Assembly: GCA_946612575.1 (NCBI GenBank)
Contig: CAMOEU010000020.1
Span: forward strand, 1 to 9,032
Direction: 5' to 3'
Length of the DNA stretch: 9,032 nucleotides
DNA from: an uncultured Clostridia bacterium
GTDB taxonomy: Bacteria > Bacillota > Clostridia > Christensenellales > UBA1242
Positions within the stretch are counted from its first letter, which is position 1. Every line of letters begins with the position of its first letter. A model generated the notes under the pieces. That model saw only the letters and a program-made list of their open reading frames with translations, was not told the origin of the DNA and did no database searches. This document shows, in pieces, positions 1 to 7,258 of this stretch. Position numbers and translations under genes: made by a program.

Positions 1-966
1 AATATGACTAAATTCAGAATTTTTCTTATAAACATTCCCATAATCAGAGCAAGCAATTATACTTCCAGTCATGATTTTTCCAGCAATGCCACCAAAATTA
101 GTTCCATATTGTGTAACACTACCCAGATTTAAGCAACTTTTTAAGTCACACTTCTCGCCACCACCAATAATACCACCAACAAAAGCGTTAGAAGATTTTG
201 AAACACTTACTGTTGAATAATTTACACAATTTTCTAAGTAAACATTGTTGTTAACAGAGTAACCAACAAGCCCACCAACAACAGCCATTAAGGAAACACC
301 TTTTACATTAATAGATCCTCTAACAGCACATCTATAAATATAAGTGAAATCAGCAGCGCCAACCAACCCACCAACATACAATATACTAACACCGCCTGTG
401 TTTGTAATATCTATGTTGACTCCAACTGACAAATCATAAATATTTGAAGAGGCTTTTTGTGTACATCCAAAAAATCCACATAAGCCATTCAAAGCTCTCT
501 CTGAAATGTTAATATTGATTCCACTAATATCATGACCTTGTCCATAAAAACATCCTGTGTAAGGTTTGTCATTCGTGCCAAGTGGCACCCAACTAAGCCT
601 GCTCATATCAATATCTGCAGTGATATAAATATTGAGCTCTCTCCACTTGTAAGATGTGCCTGACAATCCCCAATTATCATTTGCCAAAAACATAAATCTT
701 GCTAATTCTTCTGCACTTGATATATTCATTGCAGTAGTTGAGCCAGAGTGATAATAAATTGTAATATCATTATTCTTTCCAAATTCATACCAATTATCAT
801 AATTATAATTGTAATTTGCACTCACCTCTTGGTCGTCTTCTGTGACAGCAGAAATATTCTCTCCACCTTCAACAGAATTTTTCTCAGTTTGTCCACATGC
901 AGAAAAAGTTACACAAGCAAGTGCAACAAACAAAAATGCAAAAACAAAGAAAAAACTCTTCTTCAT
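1..966 (-). CDS. Partial lipoprotein with GLUG-like repeats (3' end outside window)
   Basis: The frame reads ATG at 966 and stays open for 322 codons to the left edge, so the C-terminus is missing. Residues 1-24 form a lipoprotein signal: MKKS, a Phe/Val/Leu-rich core, then a lipobox-like FSAC with Cys24 as the lipidated residue. Residues 25-75 are polar and low-complexity. Residues 82-150 (SSAEELARFMFLAND, ITADIDMS, WVPLG, FYGQGHDISGI) resemble the domain that often precedes GLUG repeats in Gram-positive surface proteins. Four repeats follow, starting at VGGLVG 198, VGGLVG 230, VGGIIG 263 and FGGIAG 291, each with a Cys 15-17 residues later (213, 247, 278, 306). The protein is probably membrane-anchored and exposed outside the cell, with a beta-solenoid-like repeat region. 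Its ligand and function are unknown. No convincing Shine-Dalgarno precedes the ATG; the start rests on the signal peptide. It is separated from the topoisomerase operon by a terminator. Confidence 0.85.
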   Translation of the reverse strand, partial: MKKSFFFVFAFLFVALACVTFSACGQTEKNSVEGGENISAVTEDDQEVSANYNYNYDNWYEFGKNNDITIYYHSGSTTAMNISSAEELARFMFLANDNWGLSGTSYKWRELNIYITADIDMSRLSWVPLGTNDKPYTGCFYGQGHDISGININISERALNGLCGFFGCTQKASSNIYDLSVGVNIDITNTGGVSILYVGGLVGAADFTYIYRCAVRGSINVKGVSLMAVVGGLVGYSVNNNVYLENCVNYSTVSVSKSSNAFVGGIIGGGEKCDLKSCLNLGSVTQYGTNFGGIAGKIMTGSIIACSDYGNVYKKNSEFSHI

Positions 967-1035
967 ATGATTATTATAAACAAAAATCGACAAAAAACAA
1001 AATAATTTTTAAATATTTTATATTTAATTATAAAA

Positions 1036-1065
1036 ATTATAAAATAATCTAAATATCACTGAAAA
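1036..1065 (-). promoter_or_regulatory. Candidate promoter of the lipoprotein gene
   Basis: Read on the minus strand, TTTTCA (1065-1060) and a perfect TATAAT (1041-1036) are 18 bp apart. They lie downstream of the topoisomerase terminator and about 70 bp before the lipoprotein ATG. The -35 matches the consensus at only four of six positions, and the region is so AT-rich that chance matches are likely. Apart from this, bases 967-1130 contain only AT-rich sequence with no structure I can support. Confidence 0.3.
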
Positions 1066-1130
1066 TACCTATTTACCGTGTGAAAAATAGTTTTTCTTAT
1101 AATTATTTCTTAAAATTTTTTTCAAATTAT

Positions 1131-1157
1131 AAAAAAAGACTAGCCACTAGGCTAGTC
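1131..1157 (-). terminator. Intrinsic terminator of the topoisomerase operon
   Basis: On the minus strand a perfect 8-bp stem, GACTAGCC / GGCTAGTC, with a 4-nt TAGT loop is followed directly by seven T. The stem starts at the last sense codon (GAC, Asp948) and contains the TAG stop codon of the A-subunit gene. There is no T-tract on the plus-strand side, so it works in one direction only. It isolates the operon from the lipoprotein gene downstream. Confidence 0.9.
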
Positions 1158-3998
1158 AAAATATGGATAAATTCCCAAAAATCTCTTTTTGATTGCTTCA
1201 TCTCCGGCAGAAAGCCTATCATTTGTCGATTTGACAGATTTCTTTTCCAAGAGCCCAAACTTAAGTCCAAAGTCAGCAACAATCTTGTCACAATCACAAG
1301 CAAACGAAACTGCCTTTCCACCCTTTTCAAAGTTGATGTACTTGACACCTTTTCTGTATCTTGCACAAAGCGGAATTGAGAGAGCAGAAAGTCTTTTTGC
1401 AAAGCCATTGTTTGTGACAATCATATATTCGCCATTGACACTTTGTCCTGCATAAACAACAAAGTCTTTGTCTTCAAGATTGATTCCCTTAACCCCGCCT
1501 GCAATTCTGCCTTGAACGGTCACTTCGCCTTTTTCGAAGTTTACACAATAGCCATTTTTTGAAAGCATAACAAGACTTCTTCCAGCCCTTTCGTGTTCGA
1601 CAGAAAGAAGCACATCGTCATCAGAAAGTTTGATTGTCTGATAGAATGATTTTGCCACAACAAGATCTTTTTCTGAAGTTCGCTTAACCATACCTTGTTT
1701 TGTAAACATAACAATCTCGCCGCTTCCTTCGACTTTAAGCACAGAAACAGGAGTTTCCATAATGTCTGCAGCCTTGTCAAGGTTTTTAAGTGAAACACCC
1801 TTATCTTTCCACTTGCATTCAGGAATTTTGTCAACTTGCATTTTGATGCAATTTCCCCTGTCTGTGAAGATAAGCACAGTGTCGCTTGGTTTAACTTCCA
1901 AAACAGCCGTGTGAATGTCGAATAGTGTCGAATTTTCAGTAAGCACCTTTTGTGATTTTGCATAATTCTTTGTGCTGACTTTCTTGAGAGTTCTTCCAGC
2001 AGAGAGTGCAATGAGATAGTCCTTTGTGTCTTCCATATCTTCAATTTTTGTAAGCACAATTTCATCACTCTTGATTTCGACAGATCTTCTTGGAGTGTTA
2101 TATTTTTTCTTAATTTCCAAAATTTCTTTCTTAACAACTTCAAGTTGAAGTTTCTTAGAGCCCAAAATATCTTCAAGTTCTTTAATTTTAAGTTTAAGTT
2201 CCTTAAGTTCTTCTTCAAGTTTGTTAACTTCCAGATTAACAAGTCTTGCAAGTCTCATATCCAAAATTGCTTGAGCCTGTTTTTCTGAAAGAGCAAACTT
2301 ATCTCGAAGTCTTTGTTTTGCTTCCGAAACATTTGCAGAAGTTTTGATAATCTTTATCACAGCATCAATATTTTTGATTGCAATAAGAAGACCTTCAATG
2401 ATATGTGCCCTTTCTTTTGCAACATTAAGGTCAAACTTAGTTCTTCTCACAATCACATCTCTTTGATAAGCTGTGTAATATGAAATGATGTCAAGAAGCC
2501 CCATTTGTTTTGGTTTTCCACCTGCAATTGCAATCATACTGAAAGAGAATGATGTTTGCAAGTTTGTAGATTGATACAAATATCCCAAAATCTTCTTTAC
2601 ATTTGCCTCTTTCTTAAGACGAATGACAACTCTCATACCAGTTCTGTCACTTTCATCTCTTATCTCGCTTATGACAGAAAGTTTGTCTTTGTTCTTTTCC
2701 TTAAGTTCGGCAATTTTTTGCAAAAGCAATGCTTTGTTTACTTGATAAGGAATTTCTGTGATAATTATGCTTTGTTTGTCACCATTTGTCTCCACACCAA
2801 CTTTTGCTCTGATTGTAATTTTGCCTTTTCCGGTTTCATAAGCAGCTCTGAGCCCTTCTCCCAAGATAAGCTCACCACCTGTAGGGAAGTCTGGCCCCTT
2901 TATGATTTTCATCATATTGTCAAGAGAAATGTTTGGATTGTCAATGTAAGCAACAACCCCATCAATAACCTCGCCCAAATTGTGTGGTGGAATGTTTGTC
3001 GCAACACCAACCGCAATTCCGGAAGTTCCGTTTACAAGCAAGTTTGGAAATCTTCCTGGCAAAATTTCAGGCTCTTTTAATGTGTCATCAAAGTTAAGCC
3101 CCCATCTTACAGTGTCTTTTTCAAGATCTCTAAGAAGCTCAAGTGAAAGCGGAGTGAGTCTTGCTTCAGTATATCTCATTGCGGCAGCAGAATCCCCATC
3201 CACCGAACCAAAGTTTCCGTGCCCATCAACAAGTGGACAACGAAGAGAAAAGTCTTGTGACATTCTGACCATTGCATCATAAACTGAACTATCACCATGT
3301 GGGTGATATTTACCCATACAATCGCCGACAATTCTGGCGGATTTTCTGTAAGGTTTGTCTGGAGTAAGTCCAAGCTCAAGCATAGAATACAAAATTCTTC
3401 TTTGCACAGGCTTAAGTCCATCCTCAACTCTTGGCAAAGCTCTGTCCATAACGACAGATTCTGTATAAGGAATCATAGAATCGTGCAACACTTCTTCAAG
3501 TGGTTTAAACAAAACACCGCTTGTAAAGCCGCCGTTGCCGCCGTTGCCACCATTCCCGCCTTTTCCACCATTGTCAGAGCCATCATCTGAAGAAGTTTCT
3601 TTTTCTTCACCAAAAAACTCTTCTTGCTTTATCTCTATCTTTTCAATTTCCTCAGCTGCAGGCTTGATTGTGGTTTTTCTTGCCGTTTTTGGTTTTGATT
3701 CTGTCTTTTTAAAGTCTAAATCAAAAAGATGTTTGAGTCTTTCTTCAAGTCTCTCGTTCTTTTCTTCTGAAACAGGTTCCTTAACCTCTTCATTCATCAC
3801 TTTGACTTTTTCTTGTGGTTGCTCTGTGTTTTTTGAGCCAACACTCCAAAAATCCATCTGTCCTGCCGTCACAGAAACATCTTTTTCTTGAACCTTTTCT
3901 TCTTTTTGAGGCATCAAAAGCTCATCATATCTCATTTGTCCTTCAATAGGCTCTATGACATTTGGTTTAAATTCTTCATTGTCTTTATGCTTGCTCAC
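1152..3998 (-). CDS. Type IIA DNA topoisomerase subunit A, ParC/GyrA family (probably topoisomerase IV), with a long N-terminal extension
   Basis: This is the DNA-cleaving subunit of an A2B2 type IIA topoisomerase. The GTG start at 3998 follows an AGGAGG at 4009-4004. Residues 1-160 are a disordered, Glu/Lys-rich tail ending in a Gly-Asn linker. The breakage-reunion core runs from about 164 to 640, with [10 protein letters not shown] at 232-241 and catalytic Arg275-Tyr276 in [10 protein letters not shown]. Numbering is E. coli GyrA plus 154, so quinolone-contact positions 83 and 87 correspond to Ser237 and Asp241, the sensitive-type residues. A Lys/Leu/Glu-rich coiled coil spans about 587-632. 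From 647 onward come five or six beta-pinwheel blades (LIALSAG, LIFTDRG, VMFTKQG, VMLSKNG, MIVTNNG). The GyrA box QRRGGKG, expected near 678-690, is absent; the sequence there is [12 protein letters not shown]. This favours a decatenating ParC role, but GyrA cannot be excluded. The 948-residue length exceeds the usual 800-850 because of the tail. Confidence 0.93.
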   Translation of the reverse strand: MSKHKDNEEFKPNVIEPIEGQMRYDELLMPQKEEKVQEKDVSVTAGQMDFWSVGSKNTEQPQEKVKVMNEEVKEPVSEEKNERLEERLKHLFDLDFKKTESKPKTARKTTIKPAAEEIEKIEIKQEEFFGEEKETSSDDGSDNGGKGGNGGNGGNGGFTSGVLFKPLEEVLHDSMIPYTESVVMDRALPRVEDGLKPVQRRILYSMLELGLTPDKPYRKSARIVGDCMGKYHPHGDSSVYDAMVRMSQDFSLRCPLVDGHGNFGSVDGDSAAAMRYTEARLTPLSLELLRDLEKDTVRWGLNFDDTLKEPEILPGRFPNLLVNGTSGIAVGVATNIPPHNLGEVIDGVVAYIDNPNISLDNMMKIIKGPDFPTGGELILGEGLRAAYETGKGKITIRAKVGVETNGDKQSIIITEIPYQVNKALLLQKIAELKEKNKDKLSVISEIRDESDRTGMRVVIRLKKEANVKKILGYLYQSTNLQTSFSFSMIAIAGGKPKQMGLLDIISYYTAYQRDVIVRRTKFDLNVAKERAHIIEGLLIAIKNIDAVIKIIKTSANVSEAKQRLRDKFALSEKQAQAILDMRLARLVNLEVNKLEEELKELKLKIKELEDILGSKKLQLEVVKKEILEIKKKYNTPRRSVEIKSDEIVLTKIEDMEDTKDYLIALSAGRTLKKVSTKNYAKSQKVLTENSTLFDIHTAVLEVKPSDTVLIFTDRGNCIKMQVDKIPECKWKDKGVSLKNLDKAADIMETPVSVLKVEGSGEIVMFTKQGMVKRTSEKDLVVAKSFYQTIKLSDDDVLLSVEHERAGRSLVMLSKNGYCVNFEKGEVTVQGRIAGGVKGINLEDKDFVVYAGQSVNGEYMIVTNNGFAKRLSALSIPLCARYRKGVKYINFEKGGKAVSFACDCDKIVADFGLKFGLLEKKSVKSTNDRLSAGDEAIKKRFLGIYPYFD
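3528..3572 (-). repeat. Five-unit 9-bp minisatellite encoding an NGG/KGG linker
   Basis: Five consecutive 9-bp units lie in frame inside the A-subunit gene. On the plus strand they read gccgccgtt, gccgccgtt, gccaccatt, cccgccttt and tccaccatt. They encode [15 protein letters not shown] (residues 143-157), a flexible hinge between the acidic tail and the catalytic core. The block is much more GC-rich than its surroundings. The first two plus-strand units are identical, which would favour slippage-driven length change. Confidence 0.85.
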
Positions 3999-4003
3999 TT
4001 TTG

Positions 4004-4009
4004 CCTCCT
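4004..4009 (-). promoter_or_regulatory. AGGAGG Shine-Dalgarno fixing the GTG start of subunit A
   Basis: A full AGGAGG lies five bases before the GTG at 3998. It shares bases 4008-4009 with the TAG stop (4010-4008) of the upstream B-subunit gene. Ribosomes finishing subunit B therefore end on the initiation site of subunit A, suggesting translational coupling and matched amounts of the two subunits. It also shows that the long N-terminal extension is translated, not an artefact of start choice. Confidence 0.85.
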
Positions 4010-5960
4010 AAACCTTTTTATAATCTCTCATGAATGTGTCTTCTCTATCAAAGTTTGCATGTTCGTTGATGTATGCTTTTCTCGCATCGATATTGTCACC
4101 CATAAGAGTTGTTATCATTTTTTCAGCTTCTGCAGCATCATCAATTGTGACCTGAATGAGTGTTCTGTTTTCTGGATCCATAGTTGTTTCCCAAAGTTGT
4201 TCTGGATTCATCTCTCCAAGACCTTTGTATCTTTGAATCATATAACCTTTCCCTGCACTAGCAACAGCTTCTGCAAGTTCGGCATCAGAATAGACATATT
4301 TTTCGTAATCTTTCTTATAAACTTTATAAAGTGGTGGAAGTCCAACATAAACATGTCCTTCCGTGATAAGTTGCTTCATATAACGATAGAAGAATGTGCA
4401 CAAAATCGCTCTAATGTGAAAGCCGTCAACATCGGCATCTGACAAGATGATAACTTTGTCATATCTAAGAGAAGACAAGTCAAAATCTTCTCCAAAACCT
4501 GTGTCAAGTGCAGAAATAATAGTTCTGACTTCTTCGTTTGCCAAAACTTGGTCAATTCTCTTCTTTTCTGCATTAAGAGGTTTTCCTCTAAGTGGCAAAA
4601 TCGCTTGATATTTTCTGTCTCTTCCCTGCTTTGCAGAACCGCCCGCAGAATCCCCTTCCACGATGAAAAGTTCGCATTTTTCTCTGTCTCTTGAAGAAGC
4701 AGATGCAAGTTTTCCAATAAGGTTAAAGTTTTCAGCATTGTTTTTTGCACGAGTAAGTTCTTTTGCCTTCTTTGCAGCAATTCTGACTTTTGCAGCCTGC
4801 TTTGCTCTGTTTATAACAACTTCTGCAAACATAGAATTTTTCTTGTCGGCAAGAAGTTTAGAAAGTTCTTGCAAAGTAAGATTCTCGACTTCCGTTCTTG
4901 CTTCAGGGTTTCCAAGTTTTGTCTTGGTTTGTCCTTCAAACTGAACATTATTCATCTTGACATTGATGACAGTCACAAGACCTTCTCTAAAGTCTTCGCC
5001 AAGAAGGTTTTGCTCCTTTTCTTTAAGGAAATTATTTTCTCTTGCATAGTCATTGAAGACCTTAGTGAGAGCACTTTTAAAACCAATTTCATGCATTCCA
5101 CCTTCGGTTGTTGGAATGTTGTTTACATAAGAAAAAGTGTTTTCTGTGTAAGAATCAGTAGGCACGAAGCTTACTTCAAGCTGTATAATCTTGCTTTCGG
5201 CACTGTAATAAAGTGGAGTCTTGAAAAGTGGAGTCTTTCCTTCAACAAGATAAGAAACAAAGTCTTTAATTCCGCCTTCATAGTGGAAAGCATTTTCTTC
5301 CCCGATCCTATCATCTTTAACTATAATCTTCAAACCTTTATTCAAAAATGCAAGTTCTCTTGCTCTTTTTATTATTGTTTCATAACTAAATTCTTGCTTA
5401 CCAAAAACTCTATCATCTGGCAAGAAAGTGACTTTTGTTCCGCTTGTTTTGCTTGTGCCAATTTCCTTGAGTGGACCTACAGGGATTCCACTGTGAATCT
5501 TTCCGTGTTCGTCTTCAAAAGAATGGAATTCAATCAAATATTTCTTTCCATTTTTGTTTACTTCAACTTTACACCATCTTGACAAAGCATTTGTCACCGA
5601 TGCACCAACACCATGAAGACCACCAGAAAATTTGTAGTTTTCATTGTTGAATTTACCACCTGCATGCAATGTTGTGTAAACAACTTCAACACCACTCTTT
5701 TTAAGTGTTGGATGCATATCAACAGGGATTCCTCTACCATTATCTTCAACAGTCGCACTACCATCTGTGTTTATAGTGATTTTTATTGTGTCACCAAATC
5801 CGTTTGAAATTTCGTCAATAGCATTGTCAACAATCTCCCACAAAATATGGTGAAAACCTTTTGCACTGGTTGTCCCGATATACATACCAGGTCTGAGTCT
5901 AACTGCTTCAAGTCCTTCCAAAACAACAATGTCTTTTGATTCATATTTCTTTTCTGCCAT
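4008..5960 (-). CDS. Type IIA DNA topoisomerase subunit B, GyrB/ParE family (probably topoisomerase IV)
   Basis: This is the ATPase/TOPRIM subunit, 650 residues, the normal length for Gram-positive GyrB or ParE. The GHKL ATPase domain shows EGLEAVRLRPGMYIG (15-29), WEIVDNAIDE with catalytic Glu42 and Asn46 (41-50), DNGRGIP (73-79) and SGGLHGVGAS (112-121). The transducer carries the ATP-sensing lysine region QTKTKLG (344-350). TOPRIM shows EGDSAGGSAKQGRDR (435-449) and metal-binding SDADVDG (507-513). The C-terminus has QRYKGLGEMNPEQLWETTMDPE (576-597). QTKTKLG and DADVDG look GyrB-like, whereas the tail after MGDN (620-650) is not the usual gyrase ending. With no dnaA or recF nearby and a partner lacking the GyrA box, I prefer topoisomerase IV, at about two to one. 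The ATG at 5960 follows GGGGTGA (5970-5964). It is first in the operon; 9 bp separate it from subunit A. Confidence 0.94.
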   Translation of the reverse strand: MAEKKYESKDIVVLEGLEAVRLRPGMYIGTTSAKGFHHILWEIVDNAIDEISNGFGDTIKITINTDGSATVEDNGRGIPVDMHPTLKKSGVEVVYTTLHAGGKFNNENYKFSGGLHGVGASVTNALSRWCKVEVNKNGKKYLIEFHSFEDEHGKIHSGIPVGPLKEIGTSKTSGTKVTFLPDDRVFGKQEFSYETIIKRARELAFLNKGLKIIVKDDRIGEENAFHYEGGIKDFVSYLVEGKTPLFKTPLYYSAESKIIQLEVSFVPTDSYTENTFSYVNNIPTTEGGMHEIGFKSALTKVFNDYARENNFLKEKEQNLLGEDFREGLVTVINVKMNNVQFEGQTKTKLGNPEARTEVENLTLQELSKLLADKKNSMFAEVVINRAKQAAKVRIAAKKAKELTRAKNNAENFNLIGKLASASSRDREKCELFIVEGDSAGGSAKQGRDRKYQAILPLRGKPLNAEKKRIDQVLANEEVRTIISALDTGFGEDFDLSSLRYDKVIILSDADVDGFHIRAILCTFFYRYMKQLITEGHVYVGLPPLYKVYKKDYEKYVYSDAELAEAVASAGKGYMIQRYKGLGEMNPEQLWETTMDPENRTLIQVTIDDAAEAEKMITTLMGDNIDARKAYINEHANFDREDTFMRDYKKV

Positions 5961-5987
5961 AAGTCACCCCAAAAATAATCTATGAAT

Positions 5988-5996
5988 ATTTTATCA
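5988..5996 (-). promoter_or_regulatory. Candidate extended -10 promoter of the topoisomerase operon
   Basis: On the minus strand TGATAAAAT fits an extended -10 (TGn plus TAAAAT, five of six matches to TATAAT). It lies 27 bp before the B-subunit ATG, leaving a leader of roughly 20 nt with the GGGGTGA ribosome site. No good -35 is seen at 16-18 bp, where the sequence is a T-run. The same nonamer occurs in the opposite direction on the murG side at 6091, as expected for divergent promoters. Confidence 0.4.
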
Positions 5997-6090
5997 CAAA
6001 CAAAGAAAATAAAAAAACAAAAACCCGCTTTAAAGCAAATTTATTTCAATTTCGTATCATAAATAGAAGCAAAACCATCTTATTTTTGAA

Positions 6091-6099
6091 TGATAAAAT
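6091..6099 (+). promoter_or_regulatory. Candidate extended -10 promoter of murG
   Basis: TGATAAAAT on the plus strand matches the nonamer in front of the topoisomerase operon on the other strand. A start near 6106 would give murG a leader of about 110 nt containing the 20-bp-phased repeats. There is no convincing -35. An alternative -10, TATTAT at 6168-6173, would instead put the repeats upstream of the promoter, so the true start site is uncertain. Confidence 0.3.
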
Positions 6100-6100
6100 T

Positions 6101-6160
6101 TTGCATATTTATTTAATAAGCTGCATATTTATACACTTTTCTTCATATTTAAAAATTTAG
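6101..6160 (+). repeat. Three 20-bp-phased direct repeats upstream of murG
   Basis: Three consecutive 20-bp units begin ttgcatattta (6101), ctgcatattta (6121) and cttcatattta (6141). The CATATTTA core recurs at exactly 20-bp intervals; the second halves of the units differ. Two helical turns between copies would put each core on the same face of the DNA, as in an operator array. The block lies 57-116 bp before the murG ATG. No known regulator is identified, and AT-richness raises the chance background. Confidence 0.55.
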
Positions 6161-6216
6161 TGAAGAATATTATTTTTTAACAAAACAAACAATAAAATAA
6201 AAGAAAAGGAGCAAAA

Positions 6217-7242
6217 ATGAAAATAGTATTCACTGGTGGCGGAACTGCTGGACATATATATCCCGCACTTGCTGTGGCAGAGTATCTTCCTGAAGCAGAA
6301 AAAATCTATATTGGTGGAAATGGTATCGAGAAAGAGATTTTGTCAAAACAAAATGATTTCAAATATTACCAAATTCCAACTGTAAAATTTCAAAGAAAAC
6401 TTACACTTTCAAATCTTTTAATCCCATTCAAACTGTCAAAATCCGTCAAAATATGCAAAAATTTGCTTAAAAAACTAAATCCGGATGCAGTTTTTTCCAA
6501 AGGCGGTTATGTCTCACTGCCTGTCGTTTATGCAGCAAAAAAGCTCAAAATACCAATCATCAGCCACGAATGCGATATGTCGCTTGGACTTGCAAACAGA
6601 CTCATCTTAAGAAAATGCGATGTTATGTGCACAACATTTGAAGAAACAGCAAAACGGCACAAAAATTGTGTTTATACAGGCCAACCATTAAGAAAACAGA
6701 TCACAAATGGCAGAAAAATCAATTTTTTTAACAACAATAAGCCATACATCCTTGTTTTAGGTGGAAGTCTAGGTGCCAAATTTTTGAATGAAATTGTTTA
6801 CAACAACTTGGATAAATTGCTTGAAAATTACAATATAATCCACATTTGCGGAAAATCAAACAAACAAATTGAAGAGAAATATGGCTATAAATTGATTCCG
6901 TATGCAGAAAATATTGAAGACTTATATAAAACAGCAGATATTGTTGTTTCAAGAGCAGGAAGTGGAGTTATAAATGAGCTTCTATCAAACCAAAAACCAA
7001 TGCTTCTTATCCCCCTATCAAAAAAGTGCTCAAGAGGTGACCAAATTGAAAATGCAAAGGAATTTGAAAAGAAAAATATTGCTCGAATTTTATATGAGGA
7101 AGACTATAATTTTGAAAAATTTGAAAACGAAATTAAATTTTTATTAAAAAATAAATCAAAATTTGCTGAAAATACGAAAAACACTAACAAAAAACCATCT
7201 GCAAAAATAATTGCTGAAATAATAAAAAATCACATTAAATGA
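6217..7242 (+). CDS. murG: UDP-GlcNAc:undecaprenyl-PP-MurNAc-pentapeptide GlcNAc transferase (MurG)
   Basis: MurG transfers GlcNAc from UDP-GlcNAc to lipid I, making lipid II on the inner face of the cytoplasmic membrane, the last intracellular step of peptidoglycan synthesis. It is a two-domain GT-B enzyme. The N-domain has the glycine-rich loop GGGTAGHIYP (7-16), SKGGYVSLPV (94-103) and HECDMSLGLANR (117-128). The linker has YTGQPLR (153-159). The C-domain has LVLGGSLGAK (179-188), SRAGSGVINELL (245-256) with Glu254, and GDQIENA (274-280), the donor-binding elements. GTAGH and HECD replace E. coli GTGGH and HEQN; related variants occur in Firmicutes MurG. The 341-residue length is slightly short for the family. 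AAGGAG (6206-6211) lies five bases before the ATG. It stands alone, divergent from the topoisomerase operon, ended by its own terminator and outside any division/cell-wall cluster. Confidence 0.95.
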   Translation: MKIVFTGGGTAGHIYPALAVAEYLPEAEKIYIGGNGIEKEILSKQNDFKYYQIPTVKFQRKLTLSNLLIPFKLSKSVKICKNLLKKLNPDAVFSKGGYVSLPVVYAAKKLKIPIISHECDMSLGLANRLILRKCDVMCTTFEETAKRHKNCVYTGQPLRKQITNGRKINFFNNNKPYILVLGGSLGAKFLNEIVYNNLDKLLENYNIIHICGKSNKQIEEKYGYKLIPYAENIEDLYKTADIVVSRAGSGVINELLSNQKPMLLIPLSKKCSRGDQIENAKEFEKKNIARILYEEDYNFEKFENEIKFLLKNKSKFAENTKNTNKKPSAKIIAEIIKNHIK

Positions 7243-7258
7243 TTTTTTAATGTGATTT
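7227..7258. terminator. Bidirectional terminator between murG and the 82-residue gene
   Basis: A perfect 13-bp stem, AAATCACATTAAA / TTTAATGTGATTT, has a 6-nt loop. On the plus strand TTTATTTAAAATTTT follows; on the minus strand TTTTTTATTATTT follows. The murG stop codon (7240-7242) falls in the loop, and the stop of the convergent gene (7259-7257) overlaps the end of the stem. The last murG codons are thus part of the hairpin. It probably stops transcription from both sides. Confidence 0.85.

Noticed and set aside
748..1005. Plus-strand frame of 85 codons
   Set aside because: It is antisense to the lipoprotein signal-peptide region; its hydrophobic start mirrors the opposite strand and it has no ribosome site.
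1541..2251. Long minus-strand reading frame of 236 codons
   Set aside because: It lies wholly within the topoisomerase A-subunit gene in another frame, at the coiled-coil coding region, and its Leu/Lys-biased product matches no family.
3888..4442. Plus-strand frame of 184 codons across the junction of the two topoisomerase genes
   Set aside because: It is antisense to two strongly supported genes, with a Phe/Ile/Cys-rich shadow composition and no ribosome site.
4869..5582. Plus-strand frame of 237 codons
   Set aside because: It is antisense to the B-subunit gene, covering conserved GHKL and transducer codons, with composition typical of a shadow frame.
6021..6040. aaacccgctttaaagcaaat as an intrinsic terminator
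   Set aside because: Only GCTTTAAAGC is self-complementary, giving a 3-bp stem once a loop is allowed; the left arm has no matching GCGGGTTT partner. It may be a remnant of one.
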